NCBI RefSeq assembly: GCF_001704415.2
Contig: NC_030811.1
Location: forward strand, 52,193,591-52,257,590
Reading direction: 5' to 3'
Length of the DNA: 64,000 nucleotides
Source: Capra hircus
Lineage: Eukaryota > Chordata > Mammalia > Artiodactyla > Bovidae
Position 1 is the stretch's first letter. Each line of letters starts with the position of its first letter. The notes under the pieces are model-generated. The model was not told the DNA's origin, did not search any database, and worked only from the letters and a program-made list of their open reading frames with translations. Below, piece by piece: positions 11,843 through 22,600 of the stretch. The position numbers and the translations under genes are program-made.

Positions 11843-12343
11843 ATGATTACTGGTCATTCCTGCTACTGCTAAGTCGCTTCAGTCGTGTTCAACTCTGTGC
11901 GACCCCATAGACGGCAGCCCACCAGGCTCCCCCGTCCCTGGGATTCTCCAGGCAAGAACACTGGAGTGGGTTGCCATTTCCTCCTCCAATGCATGAAAGT
12001 GAAAAGTGAAAGTGAAGTCGCTCAGTCATATCCGACTCTTCGCGACCCCATGGACCGCAGCCTACCAGGCTCCTCTGTCCATGGGATTTTCCAGGCAAGA
12101 GTACTGGAGTAGGGTGCCATCGCCTTCTCCGACTGGTCATACCTAGATCTCATCAATTCTGCTTGTCACGTTGAATGAACTAGGTCTCCAAAGAAAGGCT
12201 GTCAAGAAATGGAAGGCTCTCAACAAATGAATGGATAAAGAAAATGTGGTGTGTTTACACAGACACACATATACACAATGGAATATTACTCAGTCATAAA
12301 AAGAATGAAATAATACCATTTGCAGCAACATGGATGGACCTAC
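11843..12343. repeat. Left arm of a large inverted repeat, split by Bov-A2
   Basis: Positions 11843-11861 plus 12132-12343 are the reverse complement, at high identity, of 12732-12978. The match covers the L1 phrase around CATGGATGGACCTA, the stretch with GAATGGATAAAG, and the ends at GATTACTGGTCATTCC. Confidence 0.88.
11862..12131 (+). mobile_element. Bov-A2 SINE inserted in the left inverted-repeat arm
   Basis: Dimer of Bov-A units: GCTAAGTCGCTTCAGTCGTG starts the first unit, and GAAGTCGCTCAGTCATATCC the second. TSD ACTGGTCATTCCT (11849-11861) and ACTGGTCATACCT (12132-12144), one mismatch. Confidence 0.93.
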
Positions 12344-12731
12344 ATATTCTTTATATATATAATATATATATTCATTTTATATATAAAGAATACATATAAT
12401 ATATACAAATATTCTTTTTATATATAAAGAATATATATTATATATATTTCTTTTCAGATTCTTTTCAATTATAGGTTATTACTAGATATTGAATATAGAT
12501 CCTTGTGTTATACAGTAGGTCCTTGTTTATTTTATATATAGTAATGTGTATACGTTAAAAGCAAACTCCTAATTTATCTCTCTCCTGCCTCTTCACCCCA
12601 CTATCCCCTTTGGAAGCCCTAAGTTTGTTTTCTAAGTGTGTGAGTCCATTTCTGTTTTCCACATGTAAGGGGAATATGATACATATAATAATTATATAAT
12701 AATTGTATTTTTCTCTTAGTATGATCATCTC
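12344..12731 (-). mobile_element. L1 sequence and TA repeats in the inverted-repeat spacer
   Basis: TA-rich repeats (about 12344-12450) give way to antisense L1 phrases (CAATTATAGGTTATTACTAG, TATACAGTAGGTCCTTGTTT, CTCCTAATTTATC), which continue without a break into the right arm. Confidence 0.75.
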
Positions 12732-12797
12732 TAGGTCCATCCATGTTGCTGCAAATGGTATTATTTCATTCTTTTTATGACTGAGTAATATTCCATT

Positions 12798-12854
<57 letters not shown>

Positions 12855-12978
12855 CACATACCACATTTTCTTTATCCATTCATTTGTTGAGAGCCTTCAT
12901 TTCTTGACAGCCTTTCTTTGGAGACCTAGTTCATTCAATGTAACAAGTAGAATTGATGAGATCTAGGAATGACCAGTA
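12732..12978. repeat. Right arm of the inverted repeat
   Basis: Reverse complement of the left arm. It lacks the Bov-A2 insertion and carries an expanded (TG)n tract where the left arm has only a short CACACATATACACA stretch. Confidence 0.88.
12798..12851 (+). repeat. (TG)n microsatellite
   Basis: About 24 uninterrupted TG units within the right arm of the inverted repeat. Confidence 0.97.
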
Positions 12979-13410
12979 GTCATGTACAGATGTGAGAGTT
13001 GGACCATAAAGAATCCTGAGCACTGAAGAACTGATGCTTTTCAACACTGGTTCTGGAAAAGACTCTTGAGAGTCTCTTGGACAGCAAGGAGATCAAACCA
13101 GTCAATTCTAAAGGAAATCAACCCGGAATATTCATTGGAAGGACTGATGGTGAAGCTGAAGCTCCAATACTTTGGCCACCTGATGTGAAGAGCTGACTAA
13201 TGGGAAAAGACCCTGATACTGGGAAAGACTGAGGGCAGGAGAAGGGAGTAACAGAGGACAAGATGGTTGGATGGCATCATCGACTCAATGGACAAACTCC
13301 ATTTCTGATCAAACTCTGGGAGATAATGAAGGACAGGATAGCCTGGCGTGCTGCAGTCCATGGGGTTGCAGAGTCAGGCATGACACAGTGACTGAATGAC
13401 AACAAGCAAT
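12974..13410 (+). mobile_element. Older BovB 3' fragment
   Basis: Begins CAGTAGTCATGTACAGATG and follows the BovB ORF2 C-terminal region through TTTGGCCACCTGATGTGAAG to GGGGTTGCAGAGTCAGGC. Many substitutions and small deletions break the frame, so it is an older copy. Confidence 0.88.
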
Positions 13411-13601
13411 GATCATGGTGGGGCCACCACTCACCACAGGGGGAAAGCAATGCCTCCTCTAAGGGCAGTTTGAGAGGCCTGCAACAATGTGGGCTTATAC
13501 TGAATTTGTGAGGAACCAAAAGCCCAGAATGTTTTTCCACACCACCGAACCTCTCCTGCCTCCCAAATACCCTCCCCCTGTCTCCTCTTGGAACAATCAT
13601 T

Positions 13602-14826
13602 CAGTTCAGTTGCTCAGTCGTGTCAGACTCTTTGCGACCCCATGAAACGCAGCACGCCAGGCCTCCCTGTCTATCACCAACTCCTGGACTCCATCCAAAT
13701 CCATGTCCATCAAGTCGGTGATGCCATCCAGCCATCTCATCCTCTGTCATCCTCTTCTCCTCCTGCCCTCAATCCTCCCCAGCATCAGGGTCTTTTCAAA
13801 TGAGTCAGTTCTTGCATCAGGTGGCCAAAGTACTGGAGTTTCAGCTTCAACATCAGTCCTTCCAATGAACACTCAGGACTGATCTCCTTTAGGATGGCCT
13901 GGTTGGATCTCCTTGCAGTCCAAGGGACTCTCAAGAGTCTTCTCCAACACCACAGTTCAGTTCTTCAGAGCTCAGCTTTCTTCACATCCATAAATCCATA
14001 CATGACCACTGGAAAAACCACAGTCTTGACTAGATGGACCTTTGTTGGCAAAGTAATGTCTCTGCTTTTGAATATGCTATCTAGGTTGGTCATAACTTTC
14101 CTTCCAAGGAGTAAGCGTCTTTTAATTTCATGGCTGCAGTCACCATCTGCAGTGCTGCTGCTGCTGCTGCTGCTAGGTCGCTTCAGTCGTGTCCAACTCT
14201 GTGTGACCCCATATATGGCAGCCCACCAGGCTCCCTCATCCCTGGGACTCTCCAGGCAAGATCACTGGAGTGGGTTGCCATTTCCTTCTCCAATGCATGA
14301 AAGTGAAAATCAAAGTGAAGTCACTCAGTCATGTCCGTGTCTGACTCTTAGTGACCCCATGGACTGCAGCCCACCAGGCTCCATCCATGGGACTTTCCAG
14401 GCAGGAGTATTGGAGTGGGGTGCCATTGCAGTGATTTGGGAGCCCCCAAAATGAAGTCAGCCACTGTTTCTACTGTTTCCCCATCTACTTGCCATGAAGT
14501 GAGGGGACCAGATGCCATGATCTTAGATTTCTGAATGTTGAGCTTTAAGCCAACTTTTTCACTCTCCTCTTTCATCTTCATCAAGAGGCTCTTTAGTTCT
14601 TCTTCACTTTCTGCCATAAGGGTGGTATCATCTACATATCTGAGGTTATAGATATTTCTCCCAGCAATCCTGATTCTATCTCGTGCTTCCTCCAGTCCAG
14701 CATTTCTCATGATGTACTCTGCATATAAATTAAATAAGCAGGGTAACAATATATAGCCTTGACATACTCCTTTTCCTATTTGGAACCAGCCTGTTGTTGC
14801 ATGTCCAGTTCTAACTGTTGCTTCCT
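13602..14826 (-). mobile_element. BovB LINE, 5'-truncated, with nested Bov-A2
   Basis: Minus-oriented BovB 3' portion, starting at its 3' CAGTTCAGTTGCTCAGTCGT end. TSD GAACAATCATT at 13591-13601 and 14827-14837 (exact). The BovB sequence is interrupted at 14155-14426 by a Bov-A2 and resumes at the same consensus point. The RT segment with the YVDD/YADD-type box is present (residues read YVDDTTLMAESEEE in the 14427-14826 frame). Confidence 0.93.
14155..14426 (+). mobile_element. Bov-A2 SINE nested in BovB
   Basis: Starts with a (CTG)n run, then CTAGGTCGCTTCAGTCGTGT. Two Bov-A units follow. The host BovB shows TGCAGTG on both sides (14148-14154 and 14427-14433), a short TSD. Confidence 0.9.
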
Positions 14827-14837
14827 GAACAATCATT

Positions 14838-15579
14838 ATGGGAATCTAAAAGAAGTCCCCATTAAAACTTCACTACGGAAAATTCAGAGAGAATGCTGGG
14901 AAATCCTGAAAATTCTCAGTGCCAGGTCTTTTCAAAATGCAATGAAGGAAGTATATAAATGCAGCCCCTAATACAGTACAGGCTTCCCAAAATTTTTGGA
15001 AATACTGTCTTGCTTGACTTCCCTCTACCGATGAGGCTATCTGGCCATATAAGGGAGACTCTGCAAAGCACAAATGAGCTATTGCCACAGTCCCATAATC
15101 AGAGCTGTCCAACAACAGAATGGACCAGAAAAGGGTTGATGTGCCCTTAATCATTACTATGGTTAAGCACGGCAGTGGGCCATTTGTTAGGATTCCTATA
15201 GAAGAAATCTTGTGTGGGGCTGCTGGGTAAGTTTGAGACCTCTAATGACCCTACCAGTGCTTAAGATTTGATCATTATACAACCCCTTCAAGATCCCTGG
15301 GCAAACATAATCTTATTTTCAAAACTCTGGTGCCCTGGAGTGAGTGCAGGACTCAAAACATTCACTCAACAATCAACCAACTAACCAAATCACATTCATT
15401 AACCATCTCCCGGATGACTGCTCTTGTGTGTACAGGTGACAACTGAACCCCTTTCACATTCCCTGTCTAACTGCATTCTTTATTATTCCAGTTGTACCTT
15501 ATTAATCTGAGAAACTTTAGGATATTGATCACAATTAATATTAGGTCACTATTTATGATTCCCTATGCCTATCTATCAT
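14838..15579. other. Unique intronic sequence, nothing recognised
   Basis: No repeat or exon recognised. Confidence 0.5.
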
Positions 15580-15590
15580 TTATTAATTAT

Positions 15591-15808
15591 TGTTGTTGTT
15601 ACTGTTTAGTCGCTAAGTCGTGTCTGACTCTTTTGTGATCCCATGTACTGCAGCCTGCCAGATTCCTCTGTCCACGGAATTCTCCAGGCAAGAAGACTGG
15701 AGTGGGATGCCACTTCCTTCTCCAGAGGATCATCCTGACCTAGGGATCAAAACCACACCTCCTGCATTGGCAGGCGGATTCTTTACCACTGAACCACCAG
15801 GGAAGCCC
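15591..15808 (-). mobile_element. Bov-tA SINE with 11-bp TSD
   Basis: (GTT)n tail on the left, Bov-A body, then a tRNA-like head ending GGGAAGCCC. Exact TSD TTATTAATTAT at 15580-15590 and 15809-15819. Confidence 0.92.
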
Positions 15809-15819
15809 TTATTAATTAT

Positions 15820-16890
15820 GGTACGTAGTAATTTCTCAGTTTTAACATTTCAACATAGCATCAATGTCTATAAACACATCCTTTTTTTTAACTAAGGTGA
15901 AGTCTACATATGGAAACAAAAAATGGGGCTTCTATGATAGAAAAAATTTATTTCTCCTCAAAGAAAACATATATTCAGAATAGACAAAACATACTAGGGA
16001 GAGCAAGAGCCAAACATTTAAAAAAAGTGAATGTTTAGAAGCAGATACGGTAATCTATTTGCAACTGCTATCTGCCCTTGTTCAGTAAAACTAAAAATAA
16101 AATTGGCCTGTGGTTTACTAAATTTGGTTGCAAGTGCTTTTCCCACCAAGGCACTCTGCAATCACATCAATCACTAATAAAAATGATTGGAAGGGGGCTG
16201 GAAGAAAGGCTGTAGTAAAAATATACTGTATATTTTCTGGAATGAAGGATGAAACAGAAGGCTTCACTTCTTGTTTCAACTATTTTAGCACCTTCTCATC
16301 TTACTCAATTTCAGGTCCATTAAAGGGACTGGGCAGTTGGGCCAAATACAAGAACTCATTTTGAAAGAAGATTAAGACCCACTTCAGTAATAAACTGTCT
16401 TCAGTTACTGCACACATCAGTCAAAGTGAATCATTCACTCTGGGTTTAACTCATTCTGCAGGACTCTGGAATAACGCACTCCTCATCTGATTGAGGCGCA
16501 TGTTCATTTATTACCAAAACATGGTGCCACAGAGCCGTACGCCTGTCATCCTTCCCCTATAAAGCATGTTTTAGTTTTGAGGCAAGAAAAGAAATTCAGA
16601 TGGGAAATGAGTAATCTGGGAACCTCTTATAGCTCTCTGACCCACAGTAATTCTTTCTTCCCCTTTCAGATCAGTCAGCAAAGGGACTGAATGCCGAAGG
16701 CAGGGCCTGGTTGCTCAGGGCCATGCGACACATAGAACCGCCGCCCAAATTTTGAATTCTCATGCTAAGAAATGATGAATGCCAAGAAGGCCAGGAGAAA
16801 CCGCCACAGCCAGGCTGTGATGAGTCAGAATGTGTGTGCACGTGTTTGTTTGTGTAACCAGAGAAGTACAAACACAAGCACAACTTTTAG
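15820..16890. other. Unique intronic sequence, nothing recognised
   Basis: No repeat or exon recognised. Confidence 0.5.
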
Positions 16891-16894
16891 AGGT

Positions 16895-17120
16895 CGTGCT
16901 ACACAGCAGTTAAGAAGATGGTCTGTAGAACCTGAATACCTGGGTTCAAATTCTCATCCTCCCTCTTACTGGGGTGGACAACCTTGTGCACATCGACCTT
17001 ATAATGGCTCAGCTTTCTATCTGTAAGGTGATCATAAGGGTACCTAACTTGTAAGGTGACTGTGAAGGTTGTTCAGGCCAATACAGGTAATGTCCCAAGT
17101 ACAGTACAAAGCATATACAG
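16895..17120 (+). mobile_element. MIR SINE
   Basis: CAGCAGTTAAGAAGATGGTC, ACCTGGGTTCAAATTCTCAT, TATCTGTAAGGTGATCATAA and GTACCTAACTTGTAAGGTGA follow the MIR consensus from tRNA-like head to core. Confidence 0.8.
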
Positions 17121-17715
17121 ATACACCCCTGACAGACACAGTATTCATTCAACCCAGATTGCTGCACACTCTAGCAAACTGGTGTTGTGTGGCTGCCAAG
17201 AACTATGCAATGATATACTTAAACACCAAATCACCTACATCTTTCAGCTGGAGCCATGGCTCCTAACCCAGTCCTTACTTGTGAAAGGGTCTCTTGGCCC
17301 TGTTTACTTTGGATGGGCATCAAGCATCTATTTTCCTCAGAATCTGAAAGTTACTGGGTCAAGGCTGTCAAGGCCCCTTTTCACACACAGAAGTGAGTCA
17401 AGAACTAAGAACGCTCTGTGCGGTGGTGGAGGTGGTGGTGGTGGTGGTGGTGGTCACTTGGCCAATTTCAAGGGGAGTCACTTTGTGGCTTTGGCAGAGT
17501 CTGCCACTGTCTGCTGGAATAAGCTCAGAGCCAAATTATGATTTGTCTATTTTGACTTGTGTACATTTTCCGAGTACAAGAGACTATTGATAAGGAAACT
17601 AGGTAAGAGGAGAGAATGTTTGTTGATTCCCCTTGAAAGCACAAAATGCTCATTCATTGAAGGGGGTGGGCATTCACTCATTATAATTATGGATTAAGGC
17701 TACATCTTCTATAGC
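17121..17715. other. Unique intronic sequence with a GGT repeat
   Basis: Apart from the trinucleotide repeat at 17421-17454, nothing could be named. Confidence 0.5.
17421..17454 (+). repeat. (GGT)n microsatellite
   Basis: About eleven GGT/GGA units, nearly pure. Confidence 0.95.
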
Positions 17716-17889
17716 AGTGATTCCCAAATACACATCAGAATTGCCTGGGAGCTTGTTAAAACATAAATTACTGGGTCCCACTCTCAAAGTTTCTGGTTTA
17801 GTCTGGGGCAAGAGAATTTACATTTCTAATACAGTCCCTGTAGATACTGCTGCTGCTGGTCTGGGAACCACACTCTGAGAACCACTGTT
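17716..17889 (+). mobile_element. MER5A hAT-Charlie nonautonomous transposon
   Basis: Starts CAGTGATTCCCAAATACACA and ends CTCTGAGAACCACTG, giving terminal inverted repeats. The middle has AATTGCCTGGGAGCTTGTTA and GAGAATTTACATTTCTAA. Close to full length. Confidence 0.85.
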
Positions 17890-17951
17890 CTATATAACAA
17901 GAATATCTCCCTAACTGTAAGAAAGTCAAGTTCAGAGCCTAGGACAGAGCA

Positions 17952-18173
17952 CGTATGCATGCTAAGTCATTTCAGTCTTGTCAGACTCTACATGACCCTA
18001 TGGACTGTAGCCAGCCAGGCTCCTCTGTCTATGGGATTCTCCAGGCAAGAATACTGGAGTGGGTAACCATGCCCTCCTCCAGGGGATCTTCCCAACCCAG
18101 GGATTGAACCTGCATCTCCTGTGGCTCCTGCATTGCAGGTGGATTCTTTACCAATGAGCTATGGGGGAAGCCC
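17952..18173 (-). mobile_element. Bov-tA SINE
   Basis: Bov-A body then tRNA-like head ending GGGAAGCCC. Flanks AGGACAGAGCA (17941-17951) and AGGACATAGCA (18174-18184) fit a TSD. Confidence 0.92.
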
Positions 18174-18184
18174 AGGACATAGCA

Positions 18185-18619
18185 TACTAGTAAGCAAAAA
18201 AGAGAGTAATCATTCTCATCAGATACTTGTTGAATGAACATACAAGTGAGCAAGTCTTCCTCCATAAACACTACAGTTCCTATACTACCAGACACTGTAT
18301 ATGAATCAAGATGACCTTCCATATCCTTCAACCAACCACGATGGATTTTTAAAACAGAAAAAAAGACTGTAGCATACACACACCCCTGTGATGGTCTGCT
18401 AAATGGACCCAACATCTAAACCCTCCTTCTTTCTTTTAATAATGTAAGTTCCAGAGTTTTAGCTTGACAAAGGCTGGCACACTTGCAAACTTCATTTCTC
18501 TATCTCCCTACAGATATGTAGGCCAAATAACAAGTTCCACTTCCCATAGGTTGAAGAATAGATGAGGTGAGAAGAAGGTGGCTTCAGCCATGAAGTCTAG
18601 GACCACAGTCTGGATCAGA
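18185..18619. other. Unique intronic sequence, nothing recognised
   Basis: No repeat or exon recognised. Confidence 0.5.
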
Positions 18620-18940
18620 CGTTGGGAAACTTCTGTAGTGGGCCAGACAGTAATGTTCTGGCACTGTGGCTCAGATGGTCTCTGTCGCAACTATTCAACT
18701 CTGCCACTGTAGCACAAAATCAAGCACAAACAATATGAAAATAAGTGGGCATGGCTGTGTTCCAATAAAGCTTTATTTATGGGCATGAAATTTGAGTTGC
18801 ATATAAATTTCCGTCAGAAAACATTTTTCCAACCGTTTAAAAGTGTAAAAACCATTCTCAGTATGTGGTCCATAAAGAAACAGGGAACAGGCCAAATTTG
18901 GCCCATGGGCCATTATTGGCCAACCAAGCCCTAGAGGATG
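18620..18940 (-). mobile_element. hAT-like nonautonomous DNA transposon (MER type)
   Basis: CTCTGTCGCAACTATTCAAC, TGGGCATGGCTGTGTTCCAA, TAAAGCTTTATTTATGGGC and GGCCCATGGGCCATTATTGG are hallmark phrases of a common mammalian MER element. Inverted ends near GTTGGGAAACTT and TTGGCCAACC. The family name is uncertain. Confidence 0.6.
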
Positions 18941-19779
18941 ATGAAGCAACAAGAGAGAAGGGAGATGTCCTGAGAGAGCCTCATGGAGCGTAACTACTAC
19001 CCATCCAAACAACAGTCAACTTCTGTTAGCAGCAGAGAAAGAGGCTTCTAACTTGTCCGAGTAATTGCATTTCAGGGTTCTTATTAGAAAGCTTAGCGTG
19101 CACCAACAGACCATGCATCTACATATATAAAATCACATTTTGGTATGATAGTCAGAAATATTAGGACTATTCAAAATGAACAAAAAATTACAGGAATGGG
19201 AGAGTCTGTTTTTCAAAGCCCTGATGTAAGCTTAAATTCCGTGTTTCGTTATAACCTTCCACAGTGGTGGAACTGATAGGCGTAAACATCTACCTTGGCG
19301 GCTGCAGCAGAGATTGCCCAATGTCTACTCTTCCCTTATTCCTTCCTAACAGAACCCTGGATGATTTATTCTGCAGAAGAATTACACTTCTCCGCCTCCC
19401 CAAGCTCAGCTCGGAACAGGGACTGTGGGTCTAAGGAGAAAGCACACACTCTCACGCACACACAACTTCCAGGCGCTTTCCAGAACTCTCTCCAAACCAT
19501 AGCTCACAAGGGACCAAGAGGAGGTAAATAGGCCCCTCCCTCCCATTAAGACAGCAGTGGCCAATGTAATATAAGCAGTAGCTGTTGGGTAGGCTTCCCA
19601 GAAAGCCCCTTTGGCCATCCTGGAAGCCTGGAAATCAGGAACATTAACTTGGGACCATGAGACAAAGAGGAAAAAAATGACCAAGAGCTCAGATGGCACA
19701 AACATCCTGGGCCACTGAAGGAGAACAAGCTAAATCTAGAATTCTTTAGTGCTCAGGTGTCTGTTACCAGCAGCCAAGC
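18941..19779. other. Unique intronic sequence, nothing recognised
   Basis: No repeat or exon recognised. Slightly GC-richer near 19290-19540. Confidence 0.5.
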
Positions 19780-19950
19780 AGGTGACAGAGGATGAGAGAC
19801 GATGAGATGGTTGGATGGCATCACCGACTCAGTGGACATAAGTTTGAGCAAACTCAGGGAGATAGTTAGTGAAGGACAAGAAGGCCTGGCATGCTATAGT
19901 CCATGGGGTCGCAGAGAGTCAGACACAACTTAATGGCTGAACAACAACAA
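19780..19950 (+). mobile_element. Older BovB 3'-end fragment
   Basis: GATGGTTGGATGGCATCACC through GTCCATGGGGTCGCAGAGAG to TGGCTGAACAACAACA. Divergent copy of the BovB terminus. Confidence 0.85.
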
Positions 19951-20289
19951 ATGTGATTCTAACTCACATAGGCCTCAAATTAGGTCCTATTTGTACAAAT
20001 GAGCAAAGACAACACCCACATCCGCAGAGTGCACAGCTCAGAGACAGAGAATTCTCAGATATATGAGAGCAACAATACACGGGTCAAGTGGATGTCTTCT
20101 AGGGTGATTCTGGGAAGGTCAACTTGCCTGAGGGTCCTGTCACCATCAGTTTACTCTGATCCTAAGTCAACTCCCGACTGGTCCCCTGCAGCTGAGAATT
20201 CAGTCTGATGTGGACACGGACTGGGCTTAGTGACATCCATAGTTCAAATGGGTGTCAAGGAACCTAGCTCCTCATTTTGGGTCTCCACT
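19951..20289. other. Unique intronic sequence, nothing recognised
   Basis: No repeat or exon recognised. Confidence 0.5.
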
Positions 20290-20300
20290 AATGGCTTTCG

Positions 20301-20420
20301 AATTTCCCTGGTGGCTCACACAGTAAAGCATTTACCTGTAATGCGGGAGACCCAGATTCAATCCCTGGGTTGGGAAGATCTCCTGGAGAAGGGAATGGCA
20401 ACCCACTCCAGTATTCTTGC
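20301..20420 (+). mobile_element. Bov-tA head, 5' part of a chimeric retroposon
   Basis: TTCCCTGGTGGCTCACACAG, B-box-like GATTCAATCCC, then GGCAACCCACTCCAGTATTC, where the SINE stops abruptly. The left flank AATGGCTTTCG (20290-20300) is the TSD shared with the end of the downstream BovB. Confidence 0.88.
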
Positions 20421-20432
20421 AGCCACCCCCAC

Positions 20433-21497
20433 TCCAGATATGCAGATGACACCACCCTTATGGCAGAAAGTGAAGAGGAACTAAAAAGCCTCTTGATGAA
20501 AGTGAAAGAGGAGAATGAAAAAGTTGGCTTAAAGCTCAACATTCAGAAAACGAAGATCATGGCATCTGGTCCCATCACTTCATGGGAAATAGATGGGGAA
20601 ACAGTGGGAACAGTGTCAGACTTTATTTTTCTGGGCTCCAAAATCACTGCAGATGGTGACTGCAGCCATGAAATTAAAAGACGCTTATGCCTTGGAAGAA
20701 AAGTTATGACCAACCTAGATGGCATATTCAAAAGCAGAGACATTACTTTGCCAACAAATTTCTGTCTAGTCAAGGCTATGGTTTTTCCAGTGGTCACGTA
20801 TGGATGTGAGGGTTGGACTGTGAAGAAAGCTGAGCACCGAAGAACTGATGCTTTTGAACTGTGGTGTTGGAGAAGACTCTTGAGAGTCCCTTGGACTGCA
20901 AGGAGATCCAACCAGTCCGTTCTAAAGATCAGCCCTGGGATTTCTTTGGAAGGAATGATGCTAAAGCTGAAACTCCAGTACTTTGGCCACCTCATGCGAA
21001 GAGTTGACTCATTGGAAAAGACTCTGATGCTGGGAGGGATTGGGGGCAAGAGGAGAAGGGGACGACCAAGGATGAGATGGCTGGATGGCATCACCGACTC
21101 GATGGACGTGAGTTTGAGTGAACTCTGGGAGTTGGTGATGGACAGGGAGGCCTGTTGCTGCTGCTGCTGCTAAGTCACTTCAGTCGTGTCCGACTCTGTG
21201 TGACCCCATAAATGGCAACCCACCAGGCTTCCCCGTCCCTGGGATTCTCCAGGCAAGAACACTGGAGTGGGTTGCCATTTCCTTCTCCAATGTGTGAAAG
21301 TGAAGTCGCTCAGTTGTGTCCGACCCTCAGCAACCCCATGGACTGCAGCCTTCCAGGCTTCTCCGTCCATAGGATTTTCCAGGCAGGAGTACTGGAGTGG
21401 GGTGCCATTGCCTTCTCCGCAGGGAGGCCTGGCATGCTGCAATTCATGGGGTTGCAAAGAGTCGGACACAACTGAGTGACTGAACTGAACTGAACTG
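20433..21497 (+). mobile_element. BovB 3' portion fused to the Bov-tA head, with nested Bov-A2
   Basis: Starts within the RT YADD box (AGATATGCAGATGACACC) and runs to the GAACT-repeat 3' end at 21497. Second TSD copy AATGGCTTTCG at 21498-21508. A Bov-A2 sits at 21154-21419. An open frame (RT C-terminal part, YADDTTLMAESEEE onward) stays open from the SINE part at about 20370 to 21173, but it has no ATG before the BovB part and lacks the upstream RT motifs and endonuclease. Confidence 0.92.
21154..21419 (+). mobile_element. Bov-A2 SINE nested in BovB
   Basis: A (CTG)n run, then CTAAGTCACTTCAGTCGTGT and a second Bov-A unit. Exact 11-bp TSD CAGGGAGGCCT at 21143-21153 and 21420-21430. Confidence 0.94.
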
Positions 21498-21544
21498 AAT
21501 GGCTTTCGGTCTGGGACCAGCCTTCCCTGGCTGAAAGCCAGCCA

Positions 21545-22285
21545 GCTGGTCACACATCCCTAGGTGCCAGCCACTGCTCTGGGCCCTGGGAAAACCACAG
21601 TGCGCTTGGCTGTGTGTCCCCACCCTCCATGAGCTCACATGCTGGTAAAGGGAGCCAGTGAATAAGCAAATACATAAATAATAATTCCAGTAGAGGTTAA
21701 GTTCCACACAAAATTGAACTGGGTAATGTGATAGAATGAGGAGGACATGCAGGTTGCTATACTATCTGAGATGGAGAGAGAAAGCCTCAAACAGCTGTAT
21801 CTTGAATGATAAGGAGACAGGGATGGGACAATTTAGAGAAGTAACTTCAGGCAGGGTCAAGGGGAATTCTGTACTACCATCACACAATTTTTCTGTAAAT
21901 CTAAAATGGCTGTAAAAATCATGATGCAATTTTTTTTAAAAACCCAAAGAGAAACATAGGTGGAAGGAGCAAAAGCAAAGAGCTTGAGGCACGAAGGACA
22001 CTGGTATGCTGAAAGGAGGGGATGTGAGTGTGGTTGCAGCGTGGTTAGCACACAGGAGGGAAGGACACTGGATCGGAGAAGCAGCAGGTGTAGGACGTGG
22101 TGAGACTTGTAAGTATCATAAGGCATTTGGATATTCTCTTGTTGGAAAGGGGATGCTGATAAGCAAGGGGGCTTGATATGACTAACACTTTTGAAAGATC
22201 ATGCTTGCTGCTGCAGAGGACCAGCTTTAGGGGGCAGAAGAACTGACGCAGAGGCAAGGAGACCAGTTAGGAGTCTGCAGCATTG
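21545..22285. repeat. Ancient interspersed repeat, family not assigned
   Basis: The phrase order GGCCCTGGGAAAACCACAGT, CCACCCTCCATGAGCTCACA, GAAGCAAAAGCAAAGAGCTTGAGG-like wording and GGAGACCAGTTAGGAGTCTG matches a common old mammalian repeat. I cannot name it safely. Confidence 0.4.
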
Positions 22286-22378
22286 GATGACAGTGGCCTG
22301 GAGTCTCTGCTGTTGGGCTCCTCCCTGAATCCAGTAAAGAATCAGTTACACTTAATGAATCGCATCCTTCCTAGTGTG

Positions 22379-22600
22379 TATGAAAGAAAAGTGAAAGTGT
22401 TAGTTGCTTGCTCATGTCCAACTCTCTGTGACCCCATGGACTGCAGCCTGTCAGGCTCCTCTGTCCATGGAATTCTCTAGGCAAGAATACTAGAGTGAGT
22501 TGCCACTTCCTCCTCCATGGGATCTTCCAATCCCAGGGATCGAACCCGGGTCTCTTGGCTTGCAGGCAGATTCTTTACTGTCTGAGCCACCAGGGAAGCC
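22379..22600 (-). mobile_element. Bov-tA SINE with long TSD
   Basis: Bov-A body then tRNA-like head (GATCGAACCCGGGTCTC, GAGCCACCAGGGAAGCC). The flanks beginning CACTTAATGAAT at 22349 and 22601 match over 22 bases with one mismatch, and more loosely to about 30. Confidence 0.93.

Noticed and set aside
14348..14836. 162-codon minus-strand frame as a gene
   Set aside because: It is BovB RT sequence joined to the nested Bov-A2.
17056..17541. 161-codon open frame
   Set aside because: It overlaps a MIR and a (GGT)n repeat, giving a glycine run, and shows no domain.
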